From positions 1 through 64,000 of the forward strand of contig NZ_JAUSPQ010000005.1 of the NCBI RefSeq assembly GCF_030655665.1: 64,000 nucleotides of DNA, in the 5' to 3' direction. How positions within the stretch are numbered: position 1 is the stretch's first letter; every line of letters starts with the position of its first letter. Made by a program: the position numbers and the translations under genes. This stretch comes from Methanocorpusculum sp. Its GTDB lineage: Archaea > Halobacteriota > Methanomicrobia > Methanomicrobiales > Methanocorpusculaceae. This document shows, in pieces, positions 8,079-17,697 of this stretch. The notes under the pieces were generated by a model. That model did no database searches. It was not told the DNA's origin and saw only the letters and a program-made list of their open reading frames with translations.

Positions 8079-10787
8079 TCACTCTTTTTTCTTTTTGCCA
8101 ACACCAGATTCCTTTTTGAAATCAGATGTGTCATTATCGATAGCGACCGTGATCCCGATGAGAAATGCGTTCATCCTATCGATTGCCTCACGGTTTTGGG
8201 TATTAGCTGTGGCAGCTCTCTGGTAACATAAATACGCCGTATCACGATCACCACGGAGATCATACACCTTCCCAAGTTCAACCAGAGCACGACTGTCCTT
8301 TGGATTATCGGCAACATAATTTCCGAGGATCTTCAAAGCATCATCATAATTTCCGGCACGCCGTTGATCCACAGCTAACTCTATTATATTGAGGGGATCA
8401 GTGGACGCAGAACCAAGCCTGGACGCATTACTATCCCCAGGGTCACCCTCCCGCTGTTTTCTTTTCGGCGGAGGAATGTACTGGGATGCCTCACGTTTCT
8501 TGCGCTCGACCCTGTCCTCCATCTCCTTATTCGCCCTGCGGGGAGGTTTCGACACCTCAACTTCGACTTCTTCATGACGGAGCTTACGGGATCCGGCCTT
8601 TTTCCGCCGTTCATCATCATGAGCATGCTTCTCCACCGCATGTATCTCTTTTTTCTTCGCAACCCATGCAGGCTCAGCAGTTGGTTTCGCAGCAGATTTT
8701 TTGTCCCCGATCCATGCGGCTTCCTTTTTGTCAGTAGAACGACGATCGACCCGACGTTTCTCTTTCTCCCGCTCATCATCCATACACGAGAGTTCGGCGA
8801 CCATTTCGAGAGGATCATCCATCACACGAACCAGTTTATCGATCTCCAAAAGCCGCTCCATGCCGATGAAATGCTCTGCCATGATCTTCCCAAGCGGAGA
8901 GAGCTCCAGGATACCCCCAGACTTTCTAACAAGTTTGTGTTTGAGAAGTTCCGCAAGGGGATCGTCCCCCACGCCGACCATGCTGTTTCCAATGGCGATA
9001 ATATCAGCTTCACGGCCGCGGCATACGATGGCATTTGCCGCAAACTCCTCAGACGTCTCCTCAATATCATATACCGGTGAGACCTCTTCCATAGCTCCTT
9101 TGAGGAGCTGGATAGCGACCTCCTCCTCGGTGAGTTTTGTTTCACGCGAATATGAGACCCCTGGTTCGGCGAGAACAACGACCCGGCCAAGATCGTGGAA
9201 ATCCGGCCGACCGGCACGACCCATCATCTGGTGGAACTCCTGAACAGAGAGCCAGTCGATTCCCATTGCGAGAGCATCAAAAATCACCTGACTTGCAGGG
9301 AAATCCACACCAGCTGCCAGTGCTGCAGTAGTGACAACACAGGCAAGTTTGCCTTCCTCGAACTGCCGTTCAACGGCCCGGCGTTCCTGAGAGGTCAGCC
9401 CCGCGTGATAGGGAGCAGCCGTCCCTCCGATTGCCTCGGCTACGGTATGACACCGGCTCCGGGCATTCGTGAAAACGATCGTCTGCCCTTTATATCCCTT
9501 GGAAGAGGTCTTATTGAACTCCTCAAAGACTAACTTTTTGATGAAAGGGATCTTCGAATCTTTTTCGGTAAATATCAGATGACGTTCCAGAGCAACCGGA
9601 CGGTCTGCATAAGAAACGAGGGATGCATTCAGCTTTTTTGCAAGTAGATTCGGCGAACCGATCGTTGCCGAAAGATAAAGGAACTGAGCCTTGGGAGCGA
9701 TATATTTCAGTCTCGCGATCAGTCCGTCGAGCCGGTGACCCCGTTCAGGATCCTCGAGCATCTGGACCTCATCGATCACAACTGTTCCAATGTTGCTGAC
9801 CGGCATACCTTTTCTGAGAAGGTTGTCCATACCTTCGTAGGTTCCAACAACGATCCCGCCGCCTGCACCGCGGTTTCCAATAGGACGGGTCTCCGGCAGA
9901 TTCACACGGGAAACACCGGTCATTATCGAGGTCTGAGTTATAGATTTGTATTTTTCAGAAAATCTGTCATACTTCTGATTCGCAAGAGCTACGAGAGGGA
10001 CAAGGAAAAGCATTCTTCCGCGCTTTTCGATATAATTTTTCAGCCCGGCCATCTCTCCGATGAACGTCTTCCCGCTCGCCGTCGCGGCAACGACAAGAAG
10101 ATCTTTTCCATATAAAAGACCGGACTCGACCGCACGCTGCTGGGCAGGCATGAGCGTCTCAACACCGCACCGCTCTATAAATTCCCGTGGAAGAGGAAGA
10201 TTTTCGATACGTTCGGTCGGCGTTTGATCATGTGCCTCGAGACGGTCGAACATCGTCTTCTTGGTATCGAGCGATTCAGGTTGAAGAATCGCGAGTACCA
10301 TATCCAAGTCACGATACTCTTCCAGGAGATTTTCGATATGAAGCTGCGTGCGTTTACCTAGATGCTTAATGTGACCGAGTTCACGGCGGAGCTCACGCTT
10401 TGCACAGTCAAGACAGACAAACTCCTGCCCGCATTTGATCCGGGTCTCCTCAGTAAGGGGGGTTAGACGATCGTCAAAAAGACAGGTCCGGCAAAGTGTC
10501 GTCGTTTCCCAGGACAACTGCATACCTCTCAGAAAATCCTGGAATTCCGGCATGGTCTGGGTAAGTTTGATCGGACCGTTTCCACGAAGGACCGTGGTGA
10601 ACTCTTTTGTCGGCGTCTTCTCAGCGTGAGATGTCCCGGGTCTTCTGACAAAAAACTCAGACGGGCGCATCCCTTTAGAGGTCTCTTCGAGTTCAACAGT
10701 TCCTACATGTTTGATCCTGCCTGCCTTTGCGTCATCACAAAAATAGACTTTATACCCCTTTTTCCAGGGTTGGACGATGGTCGTCAC
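8079..10787 (-). CDS. Archaeal Ski2-like superfamily 2 RNA helicase with TPR tail
   Basis: The 902-residue protein opens with a region carrying a four-cysteine zinc finger (CRTC and CLDC, about residues 98-127). The SF2 helicase core follows: Walker A AATASGKT near 233-240, motif II DEVQ, motif III SAT and motif VI QMMGRAGRP. A long charged linker (about 690-790) precedes a short TPR-like module (DDALKILGNYVADNPKDSRALVELG-type repeats). This matches the ASH-Ski2 group of euryarchaeal helicases, linked to aRNase J and exosome RNA processing. Hel308 is less likely because of the zinc finger and DEVQ motif. Its start lies 2 bases past the stop of the HTH regulator. Confidence 0.87.
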   Translation of the reverse strand: MTTIVQPWKKGYKVYFCDDAKAGRIKHVGTVELEETSKGMRPSEFFVRRPGTSHAEKTPTKEFTTVLRGNGPIKLTQTMPEFQDFLRGMQLSWETTTLCRTCLFDDRLTPLTEETRIKCGQEFVCLDCAKRELRRELGHIKHLGKRTQLHIENLLEEYRDLDMVLAILQPESLDTKKTMFDRLEAHDQTPTERIENLPLPREFIERCGVETLMPAQQRAVESGLLYGKDLLVVAATASGKTFIGEMAGLKNYIEKRGRMLFLVPLVALANQKYDRFSEKYKSITQTSIMTGVSRVNLPETRPIGNRGAGGGIVVGTYEGMDNLLRKGMPVSNIGTVVIDEVQMLEDPERGHRLDGLIARLKYIAPKAQFLYLSATIGSPNLLAKKLNASLVSYADRPVALERHLIFTEKDSKIPFIKKLVFEEFNKTSSKGYKGQTIVFTNARSRCHTVAEAIGGTAAPYHAGLTSQERRAVERQFEEGKLACVVTTAALAAGVDFPASQVIFDALAMGIDWLSVQEFHQMMGRAGRPDFHDLGRVVVLAEPGVSYSRETKLTEEEVAIQLLKGAMEEVSPVYDIEETSEEFAANAIVCRGREADIIAIGNSMVGVGDDPLAELLKHKLVRKSGGILELSPLGKIMAEHFIGMERLLEIDKLVRVMDDPLEMVAELSCMDDEREKEKRRVDRRSTDKKEAAWIGDKKSAAKPTAEPAWVAKKKEIHAVEKHAHDDERRKKAGSRKLRHEEVEVEVSKPPRRANKEMEDRVERKKREASQYIPPPKRKQREGDPGDSNASRLGSASTDPLNIIELAVDQRRAGNYDDALKILGNYVADNPKDSRALVELGKVYDLRGDRDTAYLCYQRAATANTQNREAIDRMNAFLIGITVAIDNDTSDFKKESGVGKKKKE

Positions 10788-10788
10788 G

Positions 10789-11589
10789 TTATTCTGTCAC
10801 CAGTTCATGTATAGTATACGAAAGACCTGCTGTTTCAAGACGTTTCAGGAAATCAGTAAACTCCTCATCAACGATCAGGATCAGACAACGCATTCCGTGG
10901 AATGCCGCTTCAACAGCCCCTTCCCGTGCCCCGAAGAACATGTCGGGTTTAATGCCGGAGTTTTTACAGGCCATATACGCCTCCAGTCCGACCGCTGCGA
11001 TGACATCGGCATTCTTTGCAAGAGCGAGGAATTTTTGTATCGACACCATCTTTGAACCGCCGCGTTCGATTCTCGGAACTTTGGCAACATCGACCTTTCC
11101 TTCCGTGTGTTCAATGATCCCTGCAAGCCGTGCCACGCCGACATCCATCCCTTCCGATGCATCGGCCGTGACCATACCCATCGCAGTCTGGGGACGTTTG
11201 CCTGCATACAGCCAGCCGGATTTCATGTACACGCCGACCGAGTCACCTGCTTTCAGGTCAGAATCCGCAATAGCGGCCCAGGTTACGACCTGATGAATGA
11301 TATCCCTGCGGACATGCCGGGCGTAGGACTCTAAGATCTCCGCATTGTTCAGGACCCATTCGATTCCTTTGTGGGTGACATAGTACCGTCCTCTCCCCTC
11401 TGCACTGATATAGCCCTCTTCAGCGAGATCACGTACATATTCCGATATTGCCTGGGGGGTCACGCCGAGCTTTTCTGCGATCTCCTGCTGGCGAATCGAC
11501 GGCTGGTGCTCGGCAACCTCAACTAAGACCTGGAATCTGGTCGTTTCACGTTTACTGCGAAGGATGTTGGTTAATGGATCATCAGGCAT
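10789..11589 (-). CDS. Winged-helix transcriptional regulator, archaeal (COG1497-like)
   Basis: About 266 residues starting at MPDDPLTNILRSKRETTR; a GGAG site 9 bases upstream supports this ATG over an in-frame one 18 codons earlier. The N-terminal winged helix includes RQQEIAEKLGVTPQAISEYVRDL (about residues 35-57). The long C-terminal domain (DSVGVYMKSGWLYAG, GGSKMVSIQKFLALAK) is probably a ligand or effector domain. The domain layout matches predicted regulators typical of methanogens. Targets are unknown. It is divergent from hypF and precedes the helicase gene. Confidence 0.75.
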   Translation of the reverse strand: MPDDPLTNILRSKRETTRFQVLVEVAEHQPSIRQQEIAEKLGVTPQAISEYVRDLAEEGYISAEGRGRYYVTHKGIEWVLNNAEILESYARHVRRDIIHQVVTWAAIADSDLKAGDSVGVYMKSGWLYAGKRPQTAMGMVTADASEGMDVGVARLAGIIEHTEGKVDVAKVPRIERGGSKMVSIQKFLALAKNADVIAAVGLEAYMACKNSGIKPDMFFGAREGAVEAAFHGMRCLILIVDEEFTDFLKRLETAGLSYTIHELVTE

Positions 11590-11697
11590 GGTATATCTCC
11601 TATCTGTATTATGGGCGCTCCACAAAGAAAATATGTGGGGCACAAAACCCTACACTTATATTGTCTGTGATTCTATAATCCTTTTTGAGAAAGGTTG

Positions 11698-13926
11698 ATG
11701 AAGTCTGGTAAAATAATCCTACGCGGGATCGTGCAGGGAGTAGGGTTCCGCCCGTTTGTATATGCCCAGGCAAAACGGTTTGGAATAAATGGGACGGTCA
11801 TCAATCACGGAAGCGAAGTGGAGATCGATGCCGCCGGAGAGGAATTCGATGCATTCTGCCGGGAGGTAGCAAAAGGACCGAAGATGTCGGTCATCGACTC
11901 GATATCGGTCAATCCATTACCGAACTGGAATCCTCCGGGAGATTTTTCCATTCTGAAAAGTCAGGACGGGGCAAGGACGGGATTCGTGCCGGCAGATATT
12001 GCGACCTGCGAACATTGTCTCCACGACATCATGGATCCAAAAAGCCGGTATTATGGATACTGGGCAACTTCATGTACCGACTGCGGACCGAGATACAGCA
12101 TAATAAAATCCGTTCCCTATGACAGGGAGCGAACGAGTATGGATGAGTTTCCCGCATGTCAGGAGTGTCGGGACGATTACAAAAACCCGGGAAACAGGCG
12201 GCATCATGCTCAGACGATAGCCTGCACAGAATGCGGACCGAAGCTTTCTCTGCTGAAAGGATCGGGGGAGATCATTTCAGCGAATGATACGATCTCTGCA
12301 GCGGCAGAGCTGCTGGATGCAGGAAAGATTCTTGCCATAAGAGGTATCGGGGGATTTCATATCTGCTGCACTGAAGAATCAGCAGAGAGACTCAAGAGTG
12401 CTCTCGGACGGCCAAACCAGTCACTTGCCGTGATGATGAAGCCGGAAACTCTCGGAGATTTTGTCACCGAACCGACGAAGGAAGAGTGGGATCTGCTCAA
12501 GGGACCGATACATCCTATCATGATCCTTGATAAGATCGATCCGGAATCACACATATCCCTGTCCCGGCTCCACAACCTCGGCGTGATGCTTCCGTATACA
12601 GGACTCCATCACCTGTTGTTTGCAAAACTCCGGTCCCCTCTTCTGATAATGACGAGTGCAAATGCTCCGGGAACGCCGATGATCACGGAAACAAAAACCA
12701 TCATCGAAAAGATGGGCCGGGTTGTGGACTATATTCTTACTCACGACCGCGAGATCGTAAACCGGTGTGATGATTCGGTTGTGAGAGACGGGTATCTGAT
12801 TCGAATGTCACGGGGTTTTGCCCCGCTCAGAACCCGAATGGATCTTGGAAACAGGAATATCCTCGGCGTAGGGCCGGAACTGAACGCGAATACGACAGTA
12901 TATACCGGCGGTTTTCTGATAACGTCACCGCATATAGGAAACATCAGAAATCCCCCTACCGTGGCATACTTAGAAGAGACGATAAAAAAGCTGACCGGCC
13001 TTACAGGATCGGTTCCGGAGATCATTGCTCATGATCTCCACCCCCAGTTTCTGAGTACACGGGTCGCTCAGGAACTCGCCGAACGATACGGAGCGATTCT
13101 CTGCCCGGTCCAGCATCACCGCGCCCACATTGCTTCGGTGACCACTGAAGAGGTCGTCGGTATCGCAATCGACGGGGTCGGATACGGAGATGATGCAACC
13201 ATCTGGGGAGGGGAAATCCTCGCCGGATCGCCGGGAGATGGATACATCCGAACCGGGCACCTCGAACAGGTCCTTATGCCCGGGGGGGACCTTGCAACAA
13301 AGTTCCCAGAACGAATGCTCTACGGCATTCTTCCAAACGAAGAGACCTTGTCACTTCTCCAGAGCAGAGGATGGAACGACACAGCTCTTCGGATCCTTGC
13401 CCAACAAACCGAAAAGCGGTTCAACACACCAGTCACAACGTCGACGGGACGAGTTTTGGACGCAGCAGCGGCATTACTTGGGATCTGCCGGGAGAGAACG
13501 TATGACGGCGAACCTTCGATGATGCTCGAAGCATATGCTGCACGGGGCGTGGCCCAGCCGATGGAGACCACTATCGAATCCCAGGATGGGCGGGATGTTT
13601 TGCTGACATCCTCCATTCTCCGGGAGGGCATGGAGATGATGTCTGAGGGCATATGCGTCGAAGACATCGCCGCGTCGATTCAAACAACTCTTGCGAAAGG
13701 CATAGCAGACATAGCACTCATGAGGGTGCAAACAACCGGCATACAAAAGACGGCACTCTCCGGAGGGGTTGCCATAAACCGTTCCATTCGGGAAACGATC
13801 ATTGAAACGCTGAAAAACGCTGGAGTTGAGTGCATCACGAATCCGAGGTATCCGTTTGGCGACGGATGTATCTCCTGCGGACAGGTTGTTACCGCCGGAA
13901 CTCTCGCAAAAGAGGGACTCATATGA
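11698..13926 (+). CDS. hypF: Carbamoyltransferase HypF, hydrogenase maturation
   Basis: A 742-residue full-length HypF. Order: acylphosphatase domain (GIVQGVGFRPFVY, residues 9-21); zinc-finger region with paired Cys motifs (CEHC, CTDCGPRYS, CQEC, CTECGPK; about 100-185); a YrdC-like domain (AIRGIGGFHICC); and a Kae1-like domain (VQHHRAHIASV, VGIAIDGVGYGDD). HypF converts carbamoyl phosphate to a thiocarboxamide on HypE, the source of the CN ligands of [NiFe] hydrogenases. The Ech hydrogenase at 38054-43131 is a likely client. The ATG at 11698 is preferred to the TTG just before it. Confidence 0.97.
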   Translation: MKSGKIILRGIVQGVGFRPFVYAQAKRFGINGTVINHGSEVEIDAAGEEFDAFCREVAKGPKMSVIDSISVNPLPNWNPPGDFSILKSQDGARTGFVPADIATCEHCLHDIMDPKSRYYGYWATSCTDCGPRYSIIKSVPYDRERTSMDEFPACQECRDDYKNPGNRRHHAQTIACTECGPKLSLLKGSGEIISANDTISAAAELLDAGKILAIRGIGGFHICCTEESAERLKSALGRPNQSLAVMMKPETLGDFVTEPTKEEWDLLKGPIHPIMILDKIDPESHISLSRLHNLGVMLPYTGLHHLLFAKLRSPLLIMTSANAPGTPMITETKTIIEKMGRVVDYILTHDREIVNRCDDSVVRDGYLIRMSRGFAPLRTRMDLGNRNILGVGPELNANTTVYTGGFLITSPHIGNIRNPPTVAYLEETIKKLTGLTGSVPEIIAHDLHPQFLSTRVAQELAERYGAILCPVQHHRAHIASVTTEEVVGIAIDGVGYGDDATIWGGEILAGSPGDGYIRTGHLEQVLMPGGDLATKFPERMLYGILPNEETLSLLQSRGWNDTALRILAQQTEKRFNTPVTTSTGRVLDAAAALLGICRERTYDGEPSMMLEAYAARGVAQPMETTIESQDGRDVLLTSSILREGMEMMSEGICVEDIAASIQTTLAKGIADIALMRVQTTGIQKTALSGGVAINRSIRETIIETLKNAGVECITNPRYPFGDGCISCGQVVTAGTLAKEGLI

Positions 13927-14519
13927 CTGCATGCGAATTACACGAAAAATGGAATGATATAGAACTTCGGATATCACATCCGGCCCAGTTCTATAAGCTT
14001 CTCGGCCCTATGCCGAATGATGAGAAAGAGATCAATCAAGCAACCGAATCATACATTATGGATTCGCTTGCAGAGATACCGAATGATAAACACGGTTCTG
14101 CAAGAATCGTCCTGTATCTGAAACAAACTCTCTACGATGATGAAGAGATACGGACCGATATGGAACAGGCAATCCATTCGCATTTTGCTCTGAGACGCAG
14201 TTCAGCAAACCAAAAATACAAACTTGCCGTGAACAAAGGGAGACGGGATCTCGTTCGCGGTCTGATATTTCTCTTGATCTGTCTGATTCTGAGCAGCGTG
14301 ATAACCAGCATTCACAATCAGAATGACATAATATATGCAATCGGACAGAGTTTTGTGATAATCGGCTGGGTCGCACTCTGGAGACCCGTTGAGTTCTATC
14401 TCTACGATCGGCGTGACATCTTAGACGAGAAAAAAATGCTCAGGCAATTGGAAACAATTACTATAGATACACGCAGATGGAACAAGAATCTGGAAAATGG
14501 AACACTCATGTTAATGTAG
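13923..14519 (+). CDS. Hypothetical two-helix membrane protein
   Basis: A 198-residue protein, not recognised. The start at 13923 overlaps the hypF stop as ATGA, which suggests translational coupling. An acidic N-terminal domain (about residues 1-90) is followed by two hydrophobic segments near 105-123 (LIFLLICLILSSVITSI) and 132-150 (YAIGQSFVIIGWVALW), then a charged tail. This resembles small archaeal proteins with a cytosolic domain anchored by a hairpin. Coupling to hypF does not prove a link to hydrogenase maturation. Confidence 0.72.
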   Translation: MTACELHEKWNDIELRISHPAQFYKLLGPMPNDEKEINQATESYIMDSLAEIPNDKHGSARIVLYLKQTLYDDEEIRTDMEQAIHSHFALRRSSANQKYKLAVNKGRRDLVRGLIFLLICLILSSVITSIHNQNDIIYAIGQSFVIIGWVALWRPVEFYLYDRRDILDEKKMLRQLETITIDTRRWNKNLENGTLMLM

Positions 14520-14629
14520 ATCCAATTCGGAATAATCCATCTCTTTTTTCATCAACAAATCTTTTCCTCGGAAAACACCGAAGCTGAATGAAACGAACCG
14601 ACAAAATACTGCCGTATAAAAAAAAAGAT

Positions 14630-14941
14630 TTAGCCGAAGAGTGCGCCAAGGCCTGCCATGGCGTTCTCTTCTTCTTCTTCTTTGCTCTCTTCGGGTGCTG
14701 CCTCTTCTGTTGCTGCTGCTGCTGCGCCTGCTGCTGCGGGTGCTGCTGCAACTGCTACTGGTGCTGCTGCTGCCTTGGAGATTGCTTCCTCAATGTTAAC
14801 GCCGTCAAGTGCTGCAATTAATGCTTTGACACGAGAGTCGTCGACTGCGATACCTGCGGCAGAGAGAACTGCCTTTACCGATTCTTCATCCACAGTCTTA
14901 GCTGCGGAGTGAACTAACAGAGCTGCGTAAATATACTCCAT
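14630..14941 (-). CDS. rpl12: 50S ribosomal protein P1 (L12 stalk protein)
   Basis: A 103-residue acidic stalk protein. It has an N-terminal helical dimerisation domain ([20 protein letters not shown]), an Ala-rich hinge, a glutamate-rich stretch and the conserved tail MAGLGALFG that recruits translation GTPases. Several copies bind to L10 on the ribosome. It closes the rpl11-rpl1-rpl10-rpl12 cluster, 23 bases after rpl10. Confidence 0.97.
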   Translation of the reverse strand: MEYIYAALLVHSAAKTVDEESVKAVLSAAGIAVDDSRVKALIAALDGVNIEEAISKAAAAPVAVAAAPAAAGAAAAATEEAAPEESKEEEEENAMAGLGALFG

Positions 14942-14964
14942 TTTTATTTCACCTTTGTATATGT

Positions 14965-15813
14965 TTAAATTGCCTTCAGGGCGTTTGCTTGTCTGTATGC
15001 CTTGCTGATGATCAACTCGATGACACCCTTCTCATAGATGGATGCTTCTACACCGAGGTTTCTTGCCTCACGGACGGCCTTCGCGATCTGAGCCTCAGTA
15101 ACACCGGCACATGCCGTTGGAACTGCTGCGTTGACGGCGAGGTTGAATGCCTGCTGTGCTGCGAGAGTGATCTTTGCCTTGTATGCCTCGTCATCCACTG
15201 AGAGGACGTCCGGCAGATACATATCTCCCTCGTAACATACTGCGAGGAGGGAGAGACCGACTGGCATTGGTTTGATACCAAGCTTTGAAAGTACATCGGC
15301 CTGTTTTTTGTTGATAGCCTGACCGGCCTTAACAACGGTCTTGGTCTCTTTAATTTTGACCTTACCGCCGTCGATGGCTGCCGGGATACCTGCCTGCTGG
15401 AGTTCTCCTACGATCGGTCCGGGCTTAAAGGTAGTTGGTCCTGCTGGAACAACAATGTCTTCAGGAGTGATCTCGCCTGCTTTTGCGGAACGCTTTGTTT
15501 TCGTCTGCTCAAGAGACTTGAACAGCTTAAACGGGTTACCGTTTGCAAAGATGAGAGCGGAGTGCTCAGAAACTTTCTCGTTGAGATCAACAAAGTGACC
15601 GCCGAGTTCATTCATGGAATGCTCGACAAGAGTGTTTCTTGCAACCTTCACGACTGCATTGCTGCGCAGATTTCTGCGGATCTGCTGGAACTGTCTTGCG
15701 GGAATACCGTAGACATCAACTAAGCCGACGAGTGTATACTTGTCAGCGAGATCTTTGATCTGCTCAACTTCTTCGCGTTTCCATGCGGGGAGGTGGTGGG
15801 TATAAATTGCCAT
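14965..15813 (-). CDS. rpl10: 50S ribosomal protein L10 (P0)
   Basis: A 282-residue archaeal L10. The rRNA-binding N-terminal domain ([32 protein letters not shown]) and the inserted domain ([15 protein letters not shown]...AGIPAAI) are intact. It ends in the helical P1-binding region ([18 protein letters not shown]). The acidic, GLGALFG-type tail seen in many archaeal P0 proteins is absent. The gene lies 2 bases after rpl1. Confidence 0.95.
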   Translation of the reverse strand: MAIYTHHLPAWKREEVEQIKDLADKYTLVGLVDVYGIPARQFQQIRRNLRSNAVVKVARNTLVEHSMNELGGHFVDLNEKVSEHSALIFANGNPFKLFKSLEQTKTKRSAKAGEITPEDIVVPAGPTTFKPGPIVGELQQAGIPAAIDGGKVKIKETKTVVKAGQAINKKQADVLSKLGIKPMPVGLSLLAVCYEGDMYLPDVLSVDDEAYKAKITLAAQQAFNLAVNAAVPTACAGVTEAQIAKAVREARNLGVEASIYEKGVIELIISKAYRQANALKAI

Positions 15814-15815
15814 AC

Positions 15816-16457
15816 TTACATCACCTTCACTGCTGGACCCATCGTGGTTTTGACGTAGACGGAGCGGATGTTTAACTCTCCGCTTTCAAGTCTTCCTACA
15901 ACCCTCTTCACGACGGCGTCAATATTTTCTGAAACTTCCTCGACGGACATGCCGGTGTTTCCAACCTTAACAGACATATTAAGTCTGTCTTTAGACCGGA
16001 TCTTCACGGAGTTTCTCAGACGCTCGACGATTGGAGTGATGTCCAGGGTTGGCGGGATCGGCTGCGGCATTTTACCGCGTGGACCGAGTCTCTGACCAAG
16101 CCAGCGACCAACAAGGGGCATAACCGCAGTCTCTGCAAGGAAGAAATCATACTGTCCGGCCATTTTGCGTGCTTCACGCGGAACGCCGCCCAGACGCTCG
16201 ATCTCGTCAGGGCCGATAATTAAATCGACACCAGCGTTACGTGCCTGGGATACAATATCTCCCTTACCAAGGACGGCGATCTTTTTTACGCCTATTGCCT
16301 GTGGCAGAAGAATCGTCTCATCAATACGGTTTTTTGGCTGGGCCATGTCAACGTGTTTCAGGTTGATAGTAATATCAATACTTTCCTGGAACTTACGCTC
16401 GGGGGCCTGCTTAAGTGCTGCCGTAACAGCTTTTATAATTTGGGTTCTTTCAACCAT
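15816..16457 (-). CDS. rpl1: 50S ribosomal protein L1
   Basis: A 213-residue L1 with the family core (LPQAIGVKKIAVLGKGDIVSQARNAGVD; GRWLGQRLGPRGKMPQPIP). L1 builds the mobile L1 stalk of the large subunit. In methanogens such as Methanococcus it also represses its own operon by binding an mRNA element that mimics its 23S rRNA site. A 131-base gap to rpl11, with hairpins, precedes it. GGGAGGC lies 8 bases before the ATG. Confidence 0.96.
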   Translation of the reverse strand: MVERTQIIKAVTAALKQAPERKFQESIDITINLKHVDMAQPKNRIDETILLPQAIGVKKIAVLGKGDIVSQARNAGVDLIIGPDEIERLGGVPREARKMAGQYDFFLAETAVMPLVGRWLGQRLGPRGKMPQPIPPTLDITPIVERLRNSVKIRSKDRLNMSVKVGNTGMSVEEVSENIDAVVKRVVGRLESGELNIRSVYVKTTMGPAVKVM

Positions 16458-16587
16458 TTGATGAAGCCTCCCATAGTTTTTCGACTGGAGTGTTCCCCAA
16501 TCTCCTATGGTTTTGTTCTCTACTACTGTACATTTTTTTACGTGGAAAATCCACGTACCCGTTTGAAGCGGTGCGAACGATTCTCAC
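16458..16587 (-). promoter_or_regulatory. Structured rpl11-rpl1 spacer, candidate L1 mRNA-binding element
   Basis: This spacer, read as mRNA from the minus strand, contains two inverted repeats. The first is a perfect 7-bp hairpin, TACGTGG-AAAAT-CCACGTA on the plus strand (16539-16557), soon after the rpl11 stop. The second pairs CCATAG with CTATGG (plus-strand 16471-16476 and 16505-16510) and encloses a short GAG/CTC stem. A strongly asymmetric internal loop separates the two stems, and it lies directly before the rpl1 ribosome-binding site. Two stems joined by an asymmetric loop is the kind of structure L1 recognises, so autoregulation is inferred. Confidence 0.45.
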
Positions 16588-17061
16588 TTACGCGAGTTGT
16601 TCGTCCCACTCGCCTGCATTGACGGCGGCAATTGCCTGTTTGGCAGTTTTGCCTTCGACGGTTACACCAACGGAAACGCAGGTGCCCATGACTTCTTTTG
16701 CGGCCGTTTTCAGGTCGTAAGAGAGCATGGATTCCATCTTCATCTTTGCAATGCGAATGACAGCTTCAAGCGGCAGATTACCAACTGCCTGAGTATTCGG
16801 AGTGCCGGAACCCTTTTCGACGCCCGCTTCTTTCATTACAAGAGCGGTTGTCGGAGGGATACCGACTGTTAACGTGACGTTCTTTTTGTCATCGACCATT
16901 ACCGTTACCGGAACAGACATGCCATTGAACTCAGCAGTCAATTTGTTGATGTTATCAACGACTGCTTTCACGTTGATCCCAAGGGGACCCAGTGCCGGAC
17001 CGAGTGGCGGTCCTGCAGTTGCTCTACCGCCGGGTACCAGTACCTCGACAGTTTCTGCCAT
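16588..17061 (-). CDS. rpl11: 50S ribosomal protein L11
   Basis: A 157-residue L11, starting at MAETVEVLVPGG; an in-frame start 17 codons upstream adds residues foreign to the family, and GGTGAT precedes the chosen ATG. The glycine/proline-rich N-terminal domain (GRATAGPPLGPALGPLGINV) contacts the stalk base, and the C-terminal domain binds the 23S GTPase-centre RNA. It lies between spt5 and rpl1 as in other archaea. Confidence 0.96.
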   Translation of the reverse strand: MAETVEVLVPGGRATAGPPLGPALGPLGINVKAVVDNINKLTAEFNGMSVPVTVMVDDKKNVTLTVGIPPTTALVMKEAGVEKGSGTPNTQAVGNLPLEAVIRIAKMKMESMLSYDLKTAAKEVMGTCVSVGVTVEGKTAKQAIAAVNAGEWDEQLA

Positions 17062-17186
17062 TGTATCACCGTATGTTGGCGCATACCCGAGGGTAGCCCA
17101 ACATTGGTTCACTAAGGTCTACCTCTGAGAACATAAACCTACTGGAGAGACCCCCAGTAAAAAAGATAGATTGGAGAATGAAGCAG

Positions 17187-17214
17187 GGTTTTTTCACATT
17201 CACGCGAAAAAACC
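17187..17214 (-). terminator. Inverted repeat after spt5
   Basis: GGTTTTTTC and GAAAAAACC form a perfect 9-bp inverted repeat starting 5 bases after the spt5 stop codon. Its position and U-rich arm make it a plausible transcription end or RNA-processing site between spt5 and rpl11. Confidence 0.35.
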
Positions 17215-17218
17215 AGAT

Positions 17219-17695
17219 TCAATCCTGATTACGATCGATCACACGCACGTTGTCGCCGCGTATGGTGATCGGAATCGGAACGATCGATTCGTAGAGTTCA
17301 ACGGTGATTTCTTCTTTGGAGTGATCAACGCGCTTGACCACTGCCTTCTCACCCTTGAACGGACCTGCGATCAGTTCCACGATTGTTCCCTCATCGATAC
17401 CTGCAACTGCCGGTTTCGGGACGAGGAAATGTTTTATTTCTTCCAGTGATGTTTCATTCTTTAAAACGATCCTGGCATGAGCGATCGATTCGACAAGCTC
17501 CTCGATCCTGGCGTGCTCTTCGGGGCTTTCCACGAAGACATAGCCTTTGATATCTTCCGGCACTACTACTGCAGTGACGACGACGTCCGTCATATTGTTT
17601 TCGATCGCCTCACGGATGTTGTCGGCAACTGTCCGCTCATGCTTGGATGTCGTCTTTAAGATGTAGTAGTGATTGCCAAACTTTGATTCAGTCAT
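17219..17695 (-). CDS. spt5: Transcription elongation factor Spt5 (NusG family)
   Basis: A 158-residue archaeal Spt5: an NGN domain (about residues 6-90, including YYILKTTSKHERTVADNI and GYVFVESPEEHARIEELV), then a KOW domain (VELIAGPFKGEKAVVKRVDHSKEEITVEL). With Spt4 it clamps RNA polymerase and raises processivity. It starts 2 bases after the secE stop, a conserved pair in archaea and bacteria. Confidence 0.97.
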   Translation of the reverse strand: MTESKFGNHYYILKTTSKHERTVADNIREAIENNMTDVVVTAVVVPEDIKGYVFVESPEEHARIEELVESIAHARIVLKNETSLEEIKHFLVPKPAVAGIDEGTIVELIAGPFKGEKAVVKRVDHSKEEITVELYESIVPIPITIRGDNVRVIDRNQD

Positions 17696-17697
17696 AG

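Noticed and set aside
14588-14821. Cys-rich ORF on the plus strand
   Set aside because: It is the antisense of the Ala-rich hinge of ribosomal protein P1 (GCN repeats read as TGC).
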